From positions 91,888,253-91,952,252 of the forward strand of contig CM059579.1 of the NCBI GenBank assembly GCA_030386875.1: DNA of 64,000 nucleotides. Reading direction: 5' to 3'. Source of the DNA: Morinoia aosen. Its lineage: Eukaryota > Arthropoda > Malacostraca > Amphipoda > Talitridae. The translations under genes were made by a program, and so were the position numbers. Below, piece after piece: positions 11,424 to 23,889 of the stretch. The notes beneath the pieces are model-generated. The model worked only from the letters and a program-made list of their open reading frames with translations. It was not told where the DNA came from and searched no databases. Positions within the stretch are counted from its first letter, which is position 1; every line of letters begins with the position of its first letter.

Positions 11424-11725
11424 CTCCAACGCTCAAATTCATGTGATTATAAGGCAATGGCACCACACCGTTTTTCAGAAGTACTTTGGTCTTGAACAGT
11501 GAAAGGATTCTCCTGTAATGTTTTTTGAAAATGGCGACTACACACAAAATAATGATTGCATAAATTAGATTCCTTAATTGCACCTAACATTTCATTTCCA
11601 CTTGCTCTTATCCACTCTTTAAAATTTGAATGAGGATAATTGAAGTTCTTGAAATCAGGTTGATCTCTAGAATTATTCTCACATCTAATGAAAGAACATT
11701 TCTTCGTTCTACTTGTAGGCGCCAT
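11424..11725 (-). pseudogene. THAP zinc-finger exon (exon 1 of the THAP9-like gene)
   Basis: On the minus strand an ATG at 11725 opens MAPTSRTKKCSFIRC, followed by the THAP pattern: a Cys pair, a Pro (NYPHSN), the invariant Trp in FKEWIRASG, and the Cys-His pair in CSRHF. This is the C2CH DNA-binding finger that begins P-element and THAP9 transposases. An in-frame upstream ATG exists at 11806. About 20 codons after CSRHF the domain end (NGVVPLPY, the usual AVPTF-like box) is found in a different frame, so a single-base frameshift lies around 11475-11500. The second frame ends at a consensus donor (11424/11423) in phase 1, matching exon 2. The finger would recognise transposon ends or promoters; that part is family knowledge. 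Confidence 0.82.
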
Positions 11726-14560
11726 TTTTGCTGATACCAATGCCGACAAATTGGTCTCGTTGTTGTTGTTGTTCAAGTTGTCGTACAGCTGACTCGATAT
11801 TTTCACACATTGTCGCCAGGTGGCGTTTTTTTCCTGGGTTGCTATTCGTTCTGAGCCCGTGACGTCACCGCACCCAGGGCTCTTTTAAGAAAAGACTTGA
11901 ATGCTCCTACCTTCTTATGTGTACCGTGGTAGCCAGCCAGGCTTCGTATGAGAAGGATGTCTGCGATAAGTTGTCCTCTCCTTTCACCTCCGCCGCTAGC
12001 TGACTGGTGCGGGCGGTCGACCACATTATTTATAGAAATTCTCAGAACACACCCATGTTTATGTAGAGAGGTAAGTAGCGGGTATAGAGATAGATCTCTA
12101 CGAAAAATAGCACTAAACAACATCTTTAAAGAAATGAAGCCAGAGATTGAATTAACTCCAGAGTAAATAAATAAATACACTTCAGTCGCAGTTCAGGCAG
12201 GAAAACAAAACTAAAAAGATTCCCAGAAATCAGGTACAGGAACTGATGAAATGGTATTCCCAAATTGCGATTCCCATTTCCAATAGTATTCCCATTCTTA
12301 GACGAAGGTGACATTCATTGCGCCTCTTCTTCGTCATTGTATGAAATACTTCATTCTCAGCCCAATGTAGGTAACAAGTTAGTTCTTCCGCATGTATTAT
12401 TACTTCTCTTGTTTCCTGCATGAAAATTACTATTATGATTTTTTTTCGGAAGTTCGAAATCACAGTTCCATTATGCAGAAGTAAAAAATGACGGAAACTA
12501 GCATGTTTTACGCTATTTGTACTTTTTCAGGAGAGTAAGTGTTCTACTATAAATTTATACTGTACCGCTATGTACAAATTTTCAATTCGTTTCTCTAATA
12601 CTCATATTTATTATTGTTTAAAATACAATCAGTACAGTGTTAAAGTTTGTATGTCAGCCTGATGACTAAACCAAGCATTAAATAATCGAACTAAGTATAT
12701 AAAATGTGGTGATAGTCATTTCTTCACTTACATCAGAGCTATTTTAATGTACGATGAAGTATTATTTAAGATGGTACCTGCTCTTAAAATTAGAGTTATT
12801 TGTACCAATGCACATGCTGCAATTGTGTGTACAAGTGCCTCAGTATTACCAGTATTGGATGTTTTTCATATTTACGACAATCAATCTGCATTCCACCGTG
12901 CAAAAAAAACCTTCAATTGCAATCAAGCGTAGTTGCATTCACGGGCGCCACGCATTCCACACTAGTTGTTAATCATATATATATATGACGTAGATATTGA
13001 GCCATATTAATTTCATAGTTCTTTTCTAAATGGTATATATATTTTGCTGGTATCAGAACCCCTAAAATAATATCAATGCATTTAATTAACCATGTTTTAA
13101 TTTTAAATTTCTGTGAATTAACCGTCGAAAATGAACATGACTTGAAAGACATGTATTGGTGAATAAAATTATGAAAACAAATCCAGCTTCCGATTTCCGT
13201 GCGCTACTGCGCGCCGTGTCTGTGGCCGGCCAACACCGTCTCGTGTAATAACATTGGAGTGTGTTGGTGACGGCGGCCGCCATGACTTCGGAGAAGAGAG
13301 CGCATCTCTCGCACCCATGAGTGCTACTTCTTGCCACCGTCTCATACGGGCTTAAGTCCTGCGATCGTCTAGTAAGGATGCGTAGCTGCTCCTGCAAATC
13401 AACTGGTCTCCGCTTGGCCTTGAGAAGCGACGGCTTCTTTTATTAGTTATTTTCGGGAGCAGCCCGCTTTGTGGAAAGTGCACAGCAACGAATACAAGAA
13501 CAGAGATATTAGAAGCAAGTCGCTCAAATATGTTATTGAGGCAATGAATCAACTCAGTATTAGTTTGCATGAGCATGAGTTGAGGGAAAAAATTAATACG
13601 CTTCATAAATAGTTTAGGAAAGAATTTAAAGCCTTTGCTTCCAAAAAATCTATTATTTAGCAGAAGATAGCACCTGGAATCAAAGGTGCGGGGAACAATA
13701 GTTTAGTTTTTTACAAGCATATCATAATGCGTTCGTTCTGTTGTAGTGTCAGCGCCATTTACAAAGGATTTCCAATCTTATTTAATATTCACTCAGGAAA
13801 TACTGCTAATGTTTTTTATTTTTGTATATTAGAATGAAAAAATTAAATATTTAACCGAAGTGCGATTGCAACAATTTGTCCTGCATTTTCAAATACAATA
13901 AAAACATCTTTCCATTAATTCTCTTTAACATTCAATTTCAGCATGAAAATGTTTCCTGAAATAAATCTAAACATTTATTAGTTTACCCGTAACGCTGTCA
14001 CATTCACATGCATTATTAGATATTATCACGCAGTAATTTGAGAGGTTTATTATATTTTATATTATTTGCTTGCGGATGCCAGATTTACGCGTGCATTCTA
14101 TCACACAGTTCTAATGAATGTGCGCTAGATTTCAATTGTAATTTCTGTATCCTTGTCACTGTGTCGCCAGGAAATGACCGAATAGAGTTCTTCAAGAAAA
14201 AATTCAATTTACGAGCTGTACTATTACACGCTAGTACATGCAAAACTGTATGGAACGAGCGGAAAATATTACCTGCAGTTGAAGTTATTATGAAGTAGAT
14301 TATTACATTTGTAGTAGTTGTAGTATTTGTTAGATTTGGTGTGACCAAATTTTACAAATGCTGAAAAAAGGAAGGAATGCAACAAATAATTAGTGAGCGA
14401 AATTTGGATATTTAGCCCTCCCTAACTTACTACAAATCCAGTTATAACTGCCATTTTCTGGATGTTTAGCCAGCCAATCTTATACCCACTATCTATTTAC
14501 GGTGTTTTTTTCTTCTCTATGACCACAAAGCCGATGAGTATGCTTGCTTTGACTACGACT
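11726..14560. other. Upstream region with no recognised gene
   Basis: Just upstream of the THAP exon (11830-12010) the GC content rises and a GTGACGTCAC palindrome (CRE-like) occurs at 11859-11868, so this could be the promoter side of the transposase gene. Another GC-richer patch with CpGs lies at 13190-13480. Several short open frames exist on both strands, but none resembles a known family. The rest is AT-rich with no repeat I recognise. Confidence 0.4.
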
Positions 14561-14564
14561 AATC

Positions 14565-14716
14565 TTTCTCGACAACGCATAGTGAAGCACTGCCAAGCTT
14601 GTCAGTGACGCGCCACTTCAGTCACGCGAACATACGTGTGAACGCGAGTGTTTTGACCACACTCTGAGAGTGTGAGTGTCACTGACGAAAAAACTGATCG
14701 TGTGAAAGGCCCTTTA
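14565..14716. mobile_element. Possible DNA-transposon end fragment
   Basis: A GC-rich stretch with internal inverted pieces (GTCAGTGAC, ACACTCTGAGAGTGTGAGTG) ends in TGTGAAAGGCCCTTT, which reads as a terminal sequence of the GGGCCTTTCACA type on the other strand. I could not find a partner end. It abuts the broken 5' edge of the LINE-A copy that follows. Confidence 0.3.
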
Positions 14717-17460
14717 GTCAGTTACCGTTCATCTAACGTGGGGCAAAAAGCTTTCTCAGTTTCTGGAGCTTTTTTTGTGGAACAAGCTTCCCCAGCATAT
14801 CAAAACTCTAAAACTGTACAAGAATTTAGAGTAAATGTGTGACGTCATTTTACATCTCTGTCATAGGGCCTGCAGCATTTCGATATGAATTTACCATCTA
14901 CCTGAAATTTTAATTTTCATGAAATTTCTGTTTGAAAATTAGAAACTATTTCATTTTACGTTTGTTAAGCCATTCTAATATTCATCTTACTTATTTCTGT
15001 CGACAATAATGAGCACCCCAGCCGTCATTTCAATGCAGCGAAACGAACGTTTTTTTCCATAAGTAGGAGTATTTCCTCATCTTTATTTTGTTATTTTTTC
15101 TGTTTTCTGTAATAATATTTAACATCCGTATGGAAAACATACTCTGAAATACATTTTGTGTGTACACCAATATACAGGTTTATAGATGTGAGGGTTGTGC
15201 AAAGTTTATAATGAATTAAATTTTGGCTAACTTTGTCTCGCTATTTCAAAATCATTCTCGAAGATGTTTTCAATCGATTTCGGCTGAGCTGAGGGGAGGG
15301 GGTAATTAAAGCATTTCATCTATTTTTTTTATATTTTTCCGTGCGTTCAGCGCACACTAGCACCGAACTTTCAAATCGAAAAAATTCTAAATTTCAGTAA
15401 TTGAAATTATCACTTTGGACCATTGTTTAATCTACCTGTATGGGCCAAATTTTGTAAATATTCGCCACTCAGATGTGATATCCGCATTATACATGTCCGT
15501 ATAATGCGGAAGAGTTGTGTTGTTTTTCGACTGTAACCTGAGTTTTCCTAAAAATTTCTATGAAGAAATTAAAAACCAGTTCATTTTTAAGATTTTCGAT
15601 GTCTTCTTTTCCTTTTAGTTTTTTTTTCCGAATAATTTCTTAGGAGTACAGTGACCTCGACTGTCATTTTCGTTCTAGCTGTACTATTACACGGGGTCGT
15701 TTCTTTGTCGTTAAGTGTGTTTTTATCGTTTTATTTTATGTATGTATTTTTTTTCTTTTATTCATTTTCAATATGTATATATATATATTAATATGTGTGT
15801 GTACGGTTGTAGGTATATTCATATCTACATAAATAGATATACATGTTTCTATTTCATTCCTTTACGCGAAAACCATCCAGTTAATAAATTTCATTGCACT
15901 ATCGAAATTATTCAAAAATAGATCTATCACTTCCACACAGGGCGTTTCTGTGAATCGGAATAATGACAAATACAATTAGCGAAATAAAGCGCAATTTGCG
16001 CATATGAATCGTGGTAAAATTATCTTTCTGTCCGTATGTTGTACAAGCCATGAATTTTGATGCTGGGTATATGTTTGTTTACGCATTTCTGCCAAAATTT
16101 TGTAGATATTTGTCAATCATGAATTGACACCGACTTACACTGTATCTCCATTTTATCCCATGTACCCATGTCTGCATGATGTTGCAGAGAATATCGAGAA
16201 GATATGAAATTTGTTTCTTTTGTTGTTGTTCCTCGACGGTGACTTGAGTTTTCTTAAAATTTTTTCTAGGAAATTAAAAAATCAATTCATTTATACGTTT
16301 TTCGAAGTCCTTTTTTTATTCCTTATTTTTCCTCATGTTATTTCTTATGATTACAGAGAGCTTTGGCTGTCATTTTAAATGTAGAAGGAGCAAGATTATT
16401 TTTTATGTTTGTCAGTATTTTTCTTAAATTCATTTTCGATACGTATATATATGAATATGTGGGTGTAATTGTGTGCATGTGTGTGTATGTGTGCGCACGC
16501 AAATATGAATGTCTATGAATCTGTGTGCACATGCAAACGTTCGCACATATATACACACATGTGCATATATATGTTTCTATTTCTATTTTTTGCGTAAACG
16601 CAAAACCTCTGGACACATTACATTTTACCTAAAGCTCTGCGATCAGTTAACACTGAACCTAATTCCAGAAATAAACAAATTGATTGCGCTTGCTTAATGA
16701 TTCACAAGTCGATCTATCACGGCCCCGAAGGGCACTTCTGTGAATAGGGGAAATTAAAAGTATAAACAGACAAATGAAATAAAGCGCTCTGCAAAAATTA
16801 TCTCTATACTTGTATGCTGAACAAGCCATGCATTTCATTTTGAGTGTAAGTTTATTTACGCATTTCTAAATGTGCGAGCTGTGTTGCACGATGTTCCTTA
16901 TAAATTACTTAGTGACTAACCAATACTTGATTGTCATTTACGATGGTGTTTCAATCTGCTCCGGTATAGCGTTCTTTGTCGTTTTCTTACTTCGATAATT
17001 TCAACTAAAAACTAGGAAATTCTGGAGAATTCTTTAGTAGTATTCGAATTATTTATAAGTTGTTAGCCATCTCTTGGAATATAAAATATCCAGAAGATGA
17101 TATTTTTCATTTCTTATTCAACTACCCCTTGACAGAGTTAGACTATTAGCACGCCACGTATGGTTTGTCTATTAGTACGCCTCGTTTATTTTGTCTATTA
17201 ATATGCCTCGTATGGTTTATCTATTTGTACACCTCTGATAGTTTGTCTATTAGTACACCTCGTATAGTTTGTCTATTATTATGCCTCGTATGGCTTATCT
17301 ATTTGTACACTTCGGATGGTTTGTCAATTAGTACTCCTCGTATGGAACTTTTGTTTTAGGACGTCTTATATTAAGAAATTTTTAAAAGCCAATATGTTGG
17401 CATGTATCTCACGTGGCAACTTGGAAATAAACGTTTTTCTTTCTTTCTTTCTTTCTTTCA
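14716..17460 (+). mobile_element. LINE-A copy 1 (5'-truncated: end of ORF2 and long 3'UTR)
   Basis: From 14716 the sequence matches, on the opposite strand, the end of LINE-A ORF2 (about 46350-46202) and then its whole 3'UTR to about 43490. Shared landmarks are the AGGGCCTGCAGCAT block after the stop, GTCGACAA.AATGAGCACC, microsatellite patches with TATATATA and GTGTGTG, a 26-bp tandem array (17155-17340) and the terminal GGAAATAAAC. The copy ends in a (CTTT)n tail, as expected for target-primed insertion. Its UTR is longer than copy 2 because a stretch of several hundred bp is internally duplicated (about 15700-16080 against 16440-16870, diverged). No intact coding sequence remains. Confidence 0.82.
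17155..17340 (+). repeat. 26-bp tandem repeat in LINE-A 3'UTR, copy 1
   Basis: Seven units of 26 bp follow variants of GTCTATTAGTACGCCTCGTA. Neighbouring units differ in a fixed order (GTACGCC, ATATGCC, TTGTACACC), so a higher-order pattern of several units is visible. The same array, longer, is in LINE-A copy 2 at 43565-44005. Confidence 0.85.
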
Positions 17461-17464
17461 ATGT

Positions 17465-17892
17465 GTGCGTCGGAATGGAGGCAACTAGAGGACATTATAT
17501 TCAAGAAATAATTAATTTCGTTTGTTTCACACCAAATGATTGTTCCAGTAACCAGTAACAGGGAATGAAGATCGAAGAAACATTGCATTTGAACTAAAAC
17601 ATTATAACAAGAAACGTAAAATTCTCACGCCTGCCGATAAAAGAAACCAAAGTTCTTCATAAATGAATATCTCATACCTTCACGAGCTAATACCATGTAC
17701 ATTCTGAGAATAGCCAGAAGGAAATTTCAGGAGAAAATTGAAATCCCGAGAACACAGGACGGAATATCTTCGTATATAACCCCGGAAACCCAGATTCAAG
17801 ACTCTGCCAGATCAACACGCCAGAGGACCTCGAGCAATACCTGATGCTACAACTGAACATGTCATCGAAACAGGTCATGGGTGACTAGGCTT
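17465..17892 (+). pseudogene. LINE-B copy 1, ORF1 fragment
   Basis: Starting right after the LINE-A tail, the translated pieces (AFELKHYNKKRKILTPAD, then NEYLIPSRA, ILRIARRKF, INTPEDLEQYL, ending VMGD and a stop at 17886-17888) match the ORF1 of LINE-B copy 2 at 54101-54440. The family is the LINE ORF1 type with a coiled coil followed by a Transposase_22-like C-terminal domain that binds nucleic acid. Stops and frame changes break it, and its N-terminal half is missing or displaced by LINE-A. Confidence 0.7.
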
Positions 17893-18595
17893 GGTGATCA
17901 CCTCAATTGGATATCATGTCAGTTTCACCTCAATTATATATCATGTCAGTTTCACCCCAGTTAGATATCAGTTTAACCTCAATCTTGACAAATATATAAC
18001 AGATGTTTGTAAACATTTATGACAGCTGTAAGTGAACTTTTTGTAACAACGCCATCAGCAATTTTTACCAACCAATGTTACTGTGGAATTTTGATTTCCA
18101 CCTTGTTTGCTTTCCTACCTTATTGGAATGAAAATTTTCTTTTTTTGCCACTAAAGTTATTATTATGTGTAAACCATATTAGCTGATTATGTCATTGTCG
18201 TCAAAATTTTTAAAACTTATCACCTGTTGTATGTGAACTTTGTAAAAACGCCCTCAGCAATTTGTACGCACCAATGTTGTGATATTGAACTCCAATATTA
18301 TTCGCTCATGGACTGAGTTTATGTGCTTACTCACGAAATCGCGCTAGGTTTTTTACTTTTGTCTTTCTTACTTCCTAAGCTAGTTTTTAGATAGGAATAT
18401 CCTCTTAAGCTTGAATATGTATTTCGTTTTCAAGTTATATATTACTTACTTCTTACTGTTTACTATATTTAAATGACTGATCACGCTGATGTATTCGATG
18501 AAATCGACTCAGATCTCAATCATTTGAACAGAATAAATCCAAACCTTAACGACTATCAAGACTGAAGGAATACTAATACATAAAATTCAACGAAA
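17893..18595 (+). other. LINE-B spacer between ORF1 and ORF2
   Basis: About 700 bp without coding sequence contains a short imperfect tandem repeat (TATATCATGTCAGTTTCACC, 17930-17980). In copy 2 the ORF1-ORF2 distance (54101 to 53363) is similar, so the spacer belongs to the element. Confidence 0.55.
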
Positions 18596-19098
18596 CTATA
18601 CGAATAACTCGCTTTGATTTCTCACTCCTGTGTTGGAACTGTAGGTCACTCTATCCAAAATTCGAAGACATACAATGTACTATTACTGAACCTAAGTATA
18701 ACCTAGACGTGATTAGCTTCACCGAAAGCTGGCTAGATGACTTAACCTAAGACATGATTCGATTTGAAAATTATCATAGTTACCGTTCGCTACGAAAAAA
18801 CCAGCGAGGCGGAGGTATCAGTATATTTATATATAACCACATGGACTCGAGAATCATAGCGAATGCAACAATGAATCGGGATTATATAGAATCACTCTTC
18901 GTAGAACTGTCCAGAGATGGTAAACGAATTGTGCTTGAAACGGTGTATAGGCCTCCTACAGCCTGTTCTATATCTTTCCTGAATGAGCTAAATCCTATTG
19001 TCTCTCAGTTCAACAGGTCCTTATACAATGACATAATAATATGCGGTGACTTCAATTATGATCTACTGAAATATGAAAGCTATGAACCAATCTTTTAA
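18596..19098 (+). pseudogene. LINE-B copy 1, endonuclease part of ORF2
   Basis: The translated frame shows APE-type endonuclease motifs in order: CWNCRSLYPK, ISFTESWLDD with the metal-binding Glu, GGGISIFI, TVYRPP, and IICGDFNYD. This enzyme nicks the target DNA to start target-primed reverse transcription. One in-frame stop (TAA at 18748-18750, after WLDDLT) breaks it, and the domain stops abruptly after YESYEPIF, where a foreign 1.8-kb block begins. The rest of the domain resumes at about 20915. Confidence 0.82.
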
Positions 19099-19099
19099 G

Positions 19100-20914
19100 T
19101 TTGTCAGGTGGACGAGGTTTTTATGTTGTATGATTATCGTCCCAGCGCACACTTAAACGCGGAAGTTTATTTGAGAGTCATTTGGGAAGAAAATATGATG
19201 CACATGGGTACTCAGCTTCATTAATTTTATTTGGGGTGCAGGCAGGATCGTAAAGTCGTGAAGTCTTGAACTGGTGGAGAAGCACAATCTGTGCTGAAGA
19301 TATTTAGCAGCTCAAGAGATAACTAACCCAGCGGGCTGGCGATGTGTGTGTGTTGGAAATGTGTCCAAGCCCCCCAATTACATTCAGAACGAGAGTTACA
19401 TGTCAAGGGTTGTGCATGGATTTCTATAAATGGTTCGACCGAGCGTTACGCCGAGGATTTATCGGATCATGAGAGATCTGTGATTCTCGAGTCGAAAATT
19501 TGTGAATAGATGCATATGTTGTTATCGATACAACGAATTGGCTTGGGAGAAGTAAATTTTCTGGATGACACTGAGGTTTACAGAGGCCAGTAGTTTAGCA
19601 AGACATTAAACCCAGTAACTAAGAATCACCACAAGTAACAAGTGTGGATGGTTAATGACCACAGGTTAAGGCAGATGATTAAGGTAGAGACTAAGGCGCA
19701 GGTGTGAGTGTGTGTGTGTGTGTGGCGTGTTGTGCAGACTTCGGAGATCTGAAATTCACGAGACGATGGATGAATTGTTCGAGATGCTAGAAGAAACTAC
19801 ATACCCTACCACTACAATGACACATACCCTACCACTACCACTACCCTACCTACCACTACAATGACTATCGCTGATGGTATTCCAAGTGAACCTACTGATC
19901 ATATGGAATACATAGATCATATTCGAGAACACAACTCCTTTTTCTTGACACCTAATTGACTACATACCATGCAAACCCGAGGTTCTTTCTCCTAAAGTCA
20001 CACCTAAGAATTTTTGTTTCCCTTGCAACTCAGACAGGTGAGGAAGTAATATGGCAGTAAAGGTTCATTACAGTAAAATGTGGCACGTAATACTCTCGCC
20101 TCATTTCAGTATAATCTGAACACAGCAAGAGAAAATTGCTTAACATCGAGGATGTTATTCTGAATCAAAGCAATAGAATATTACTTGATATCGAAGAAGT
20201 TACTCTGAACAATAATAGAAAATTACTTGTCATCCAGGATGTATAATTATAATCTAAACAAGGCAATAGAAAATGACTTGTCATCGAGGATGTGACTCAG
20301 CGTTAATCCCCGCCAAATTTCCTATCATTCAACAGAAATTTAAATACGTCACTATAATACTATGTATCTATTTTCGCAACAAGGAGTCTTATCATTCAAA
20401 AAGGAATTGAAATACGTCGAAATGACACTGCATATCTGTGCTGGCGGACAGAAGGTCTTATCGCACATTCACCAAACGTGCACTTCATCAACACAAAGAC
20501 ACAAGGACCGATTTGCAGTACTTCATCCTAACTCGGTTAAGGTCCGCTTAAGACATACTAGGAGAAATACTTAACATAGTGAAATACTACATTTACTCCA
20601 CAACACATTCACAATTAAGAATTTAAACACTAACACGAATTTTCACTTATTTTGACTTATGCGACGAGCTCTTAACGACACCAAAGCAAGATGAACAATG
20701 ACGCCCAGAACACGCCATGCTCAGCGATGTTGCCACAACGCTTAAGTCTACCATGGCGGTGCTTGATGTTCGTTAATATTTGTGTTAGTCACATAAAACA
20801 TTAGTAATTATAATTAGGAATTTATTAGTATAATGTACAGTAAGATAGTTTATGCAAATAATTATGCAAATTAAAATGAAATGAGAATTTAATATTTATA
20901 TATCGGATGCTACA
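19100..20914 (+). mobile_element. Unidentified 1.8-kb insertion in LINE-B copy 1
   Basis: This block separates two halves of the LINE-B endonuclease. It contains a GT microsatellite (19706-19724), a low-complexity stretch built of ACATACCCTACCACTAC (19797-19860), and a 91-bp fragment identical to LINE-B itself (19864-19954). I found no long ORF, LTR or terminal inverted repeat. The left edge starts near AGTTTGTCAGG and the right edge lies near 20910; neither gives a convincing target duplication. It may be several events rather than one. Confidence 0.45.
19864..19954 (+). repeat. 91-bp exact copy of LINE-B sequence 21687-21777
   Basis: The two segments are identical over 91 bp, while this LINE-B copy and copy 2 differ by many substitutions over the same stretch. 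The copy therefore came from this locus recently. It sits next to a low-complexity block, as expected for a templated insertion made during break repair. Confidence 0.9.
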
Positions 20915-23170
20915 AATCTCAAATTTCCTAACAGTCTTTCAGACTCAATCTTTCCTTCCAATCCCCACAAAGCCTACACGAATAACCTCAGTATCTGCTA
21001 CGCTACTTTGAAAATATTTCTAATGACAGACCCGACTGATTTTCTTGCTCGAATCATTACTTGCGACTCATCAGATTATTTTCCAGTTTTTCTTATTAGG
21101 AAAAATGTCTATATTGTTTGCACCAAGCCACGGGCTGAAACTTACTCATATCGTAATGCAAAACGAATCAAATTTAGAAAAAATGCGAACCGTTCTAGAA
21201 GAATCAATGCCGACATGACACATCTCTCAACACAATAATGCAACGAGCATTGATGAAGCAGTATTAAAGTTGACTGAAACTGTAATGGCAGCATACAATC
21301 AGTGTTGCTCAATTATTGTAACTCGTACAGTTACCCCGAAAAATAAACAAAAGCCCTGGATTACGGGAGACATCGTGATATGTATAAACAAATGTCAAGC
21401 GTACCTAGCCCTCCTTTGCGAAGGGCGAATATCTAGAGAAACAAATAACCGATTCAAAAACTATGTGACCAATCAGATTAGGACATATAAAAATAGCTAC
21501 TGTACGCTCAAGTTTGCTCAAATTAAAGCTCACGTTAAAAAGACTTGGCGCCTCCTTTACTCTTGCTGTAAACCGAATAACGCCGATAAAAAGAAAATTG
21601 AATATGTTGTTCAAGATAATGTAAAATACCAAGAGAAGAAAGAAATTGCTATTCTCTCCAACAATTTCTTCGAAAACGTAGGGAAAACTATCGCTGATGG
21701 TATTCCAAGTGAACCTACTGATCATATGGAATACATAGATCATATTCGAGAACACAACTCCTTTTTCTTGACACCTACCAACTTTTCCGATGCAATTGTG
21801 TGCATAAACAACCTGAAAAACAAATTGAGTGGGTTACAAACGTTTCCGACAAAAGTAGTTAAAATTATTGCTGACATTGTAGCCACGGTGATAACCCAAA
21901 ATTATTAACCAGTCTCTTATTGAAAATTGTGTATGAAAAGTGTACTCTTATTTCGAACATAAGTCGATCTTTAAGATAAACAATACGGCTTTCGCTCTAA
22001 AAGATCAACAACACAGGCTATATTAAATCATTTTCAATCCCTTTATTCTAATATAGATGAAGGAAAACCCGTCTTTTCTGTATTTCTTGACTTTTGAAAA
22101 GCATTCGATTGTGTGGACCATAAAATATTACTCTCGAAACTACACTGTTATGGCATTCGAGGGGTTGCCCATGATTGGTTCAGATCATACCTAACAAATC
22201 GGAAGCAATACGTTGTCATTGACGACACAAAATCGGACCCACAATTAGCCATGGAGTTCCACAAAGATCTGTTCTTGGGCCTTTCCTATTTCTGATTTTT
22301 ATCAATGATATTATTAAAACAACATCATTCATCAAGTTAATACTTTTTGTCGATGAGAGTACGCTTTCTGCGGTCCTTCCGAACCAAAATCCCGATATGA
22401 TTCTAAAGAGTATAAATAATGAACTTCATAAGGTTTCATTGTGCCTTAAAGCTAATAAAATATGCCTTAATATCGATAAAACAAAATATATGACATTCTC
22501 ATACAAGAAAAATGTATCTCTCCCACGCATTAAAATTGGCGAAGGTGAAAGCAAAGAAACCAACTCATGTAAGTTTCTGGGCATCATAATAGACAAACAT
22601 CTAACCTTCAAAGAGCACATCGCTCATAGAAGTTCTAAGTTATCAAAAACCATCGGAATCCTAAATAAAGTTGAAAACTTCCTGCCTGCAGCAGCTTTAC
22701 AAATGCTCAACCGAACGCTCATTTTTCCATACTTGCAATACGGAATAAGAAGCATGGCACGGAAATGATAAAAATAAAACAAATGAAATTTTTACGCTGC
22801 AAAAAAGAGCCATCACAGCGGTAAAGAACGTAGAATATAATGCTCACAGAAATGATTCATTCACAAATTTACAAATACTTAAACTTTCGGATCTCTACAA
22901 AATCTTCATTGGTAATTTCATTTACAAAACATTAACAAATGATGGCGACACTAGCCTAAAACAATTATTAACTGCGCAAATGGTCATCACGACCATTTAA
23001 CCCAAAACAGAAGTACAATCATGTTTCCTCATTATTCAAAGGCCCGGTCGCAACGCAGTATCCTCTTCGCTAGAACTAAAACTTGAAACTCAATGCCTAC
23101 GGAGATCCGTGAAAGTAATTCTAACAAAATATTCAAAAGAAATTTTGAGTTTCACTTCCTATCAGAATAA
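20915..23170 (+). pseudogene. LINE-B copy 1, end of endonuclease and reverse transcriptase
   Basis: Broken frames cover the endonuclease end (LPIPTKPTR, SDYFPVFL), the linker (KQKPWITGDI, FKNYVTNQIRTYK) and the RT. RT motifs seen include [14 protein letters not shown] (motif A region, but with a TGA in place of a codon just before KAFD), [21 protein letters not shown], a damaged FADD box (FVDES-like), and the C-terminal FLGIIIDKHLTF. The protein is that of CR1/L2-type LINEs. Multiple stops and frameshifts mean it is dead. It aligns along its length with copy 2 at 43460-41108. Confidence 0.82.
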
Positions 23171-23565
23171 TGGTCGTGTAAGATCACCAAGTCAAATCCT
23201 TCCTCCTACGTGTCTAGTCCTAATAATGTAATTTGCCATGGGTAACATCGCCGATCTTCAGTCTACTCTTAAATCGTTTAGCGAATATACTGTTAAATAT
23301 AGCCGATTTGACCTATATTGTAAAATGCAGCATCAAATATCGAGTAAATTATCTCATTGATCAGTCTAATGCGAAACTAGGTTAAGTGAATTAGATTAAA
23401 CAATATTGTACACCTTAGAATAACGTGATGGTAGGATGCCCTAGAAGTCGTTGAACTTGTTCGGGCCCACAGATAGCTATACTCAAATATGACCATTGTA
23501 CTAGGCTTAAGAAACATTCTACCTCTGTATCACCTGTGGTAAATAAATTGTTTAAAATTGCTTAA
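23171..23565 (+). other. LINE-B copy 1 3'UTR and end
   Basis: The sequence matches the LINE-B copy 2 3'UTR (about 41100-40740 on the minus strand): shared blocks are CATCAAATATCGAGTAAATTA, GGGCCCACA.ATAGCTATACT and TCACCTGTGGTAAATAAATT. The end carries only one or two AAATTGTTT-like units, whereas copy 2 has an array of them. Confidence 0.72.
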
Positions 23566-23880
23566 ACAACGTTACGTAGTTAATTTTGGTGAATAAATAT
23601 CCATGCCGCCCTACAAAATTAACTGCATTTGCACCAAAAACCTAATTATATCGATAAAATAGCTAAAGCTGTGTGGAAACCAAGTAATTTACTCGCAAAA
23701 TAACCTTTCACAATAAATAAACAAGCGAGTGTTCACTGTTTAAACGAAAGTCCGTGTTCGTGTTTTCCAACTCGATGGAAAACACGAACACACCAAAATT
23801 TGCGAACTTTTCATCTGTGAATTTCGTGTTCGGGGACTGCCGAAAAAACACGAACTTCAGCCGAAAGATTGATAGTGTGG
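23566..23880. mobile_element. Fragment of a palindromic DNA element
   Basis: GTGTTCGTGTTTTCC at 23754-23768 recurs inverted as GGAAAACACGAACAC, and the block ends with AGTGTGGACGGGAC (23873-23886), typical of a transposon end that reads GTCCCGTCCACACT on the other strand. No partner end or ORF is visible. It marks the broken 3' side of Gypsy-1. Confidence 0.35.
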
Positions 23881-23889
23881 ACGGGACTT

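Noticed and set aside
11842-13606. Several 60-110 codon frames on both strands
   Set aside because: No conserved motif, mixed orientations and heavy overlap; expected by chance in the GC-richer patches.
17155-17340. Possible CRISPR-like array (also at 43565-44005)
   Set aside because: Units are directly adjacent with no unique spacers, and the array is part of a LINE 3'UTR in a eukaryotic genome.
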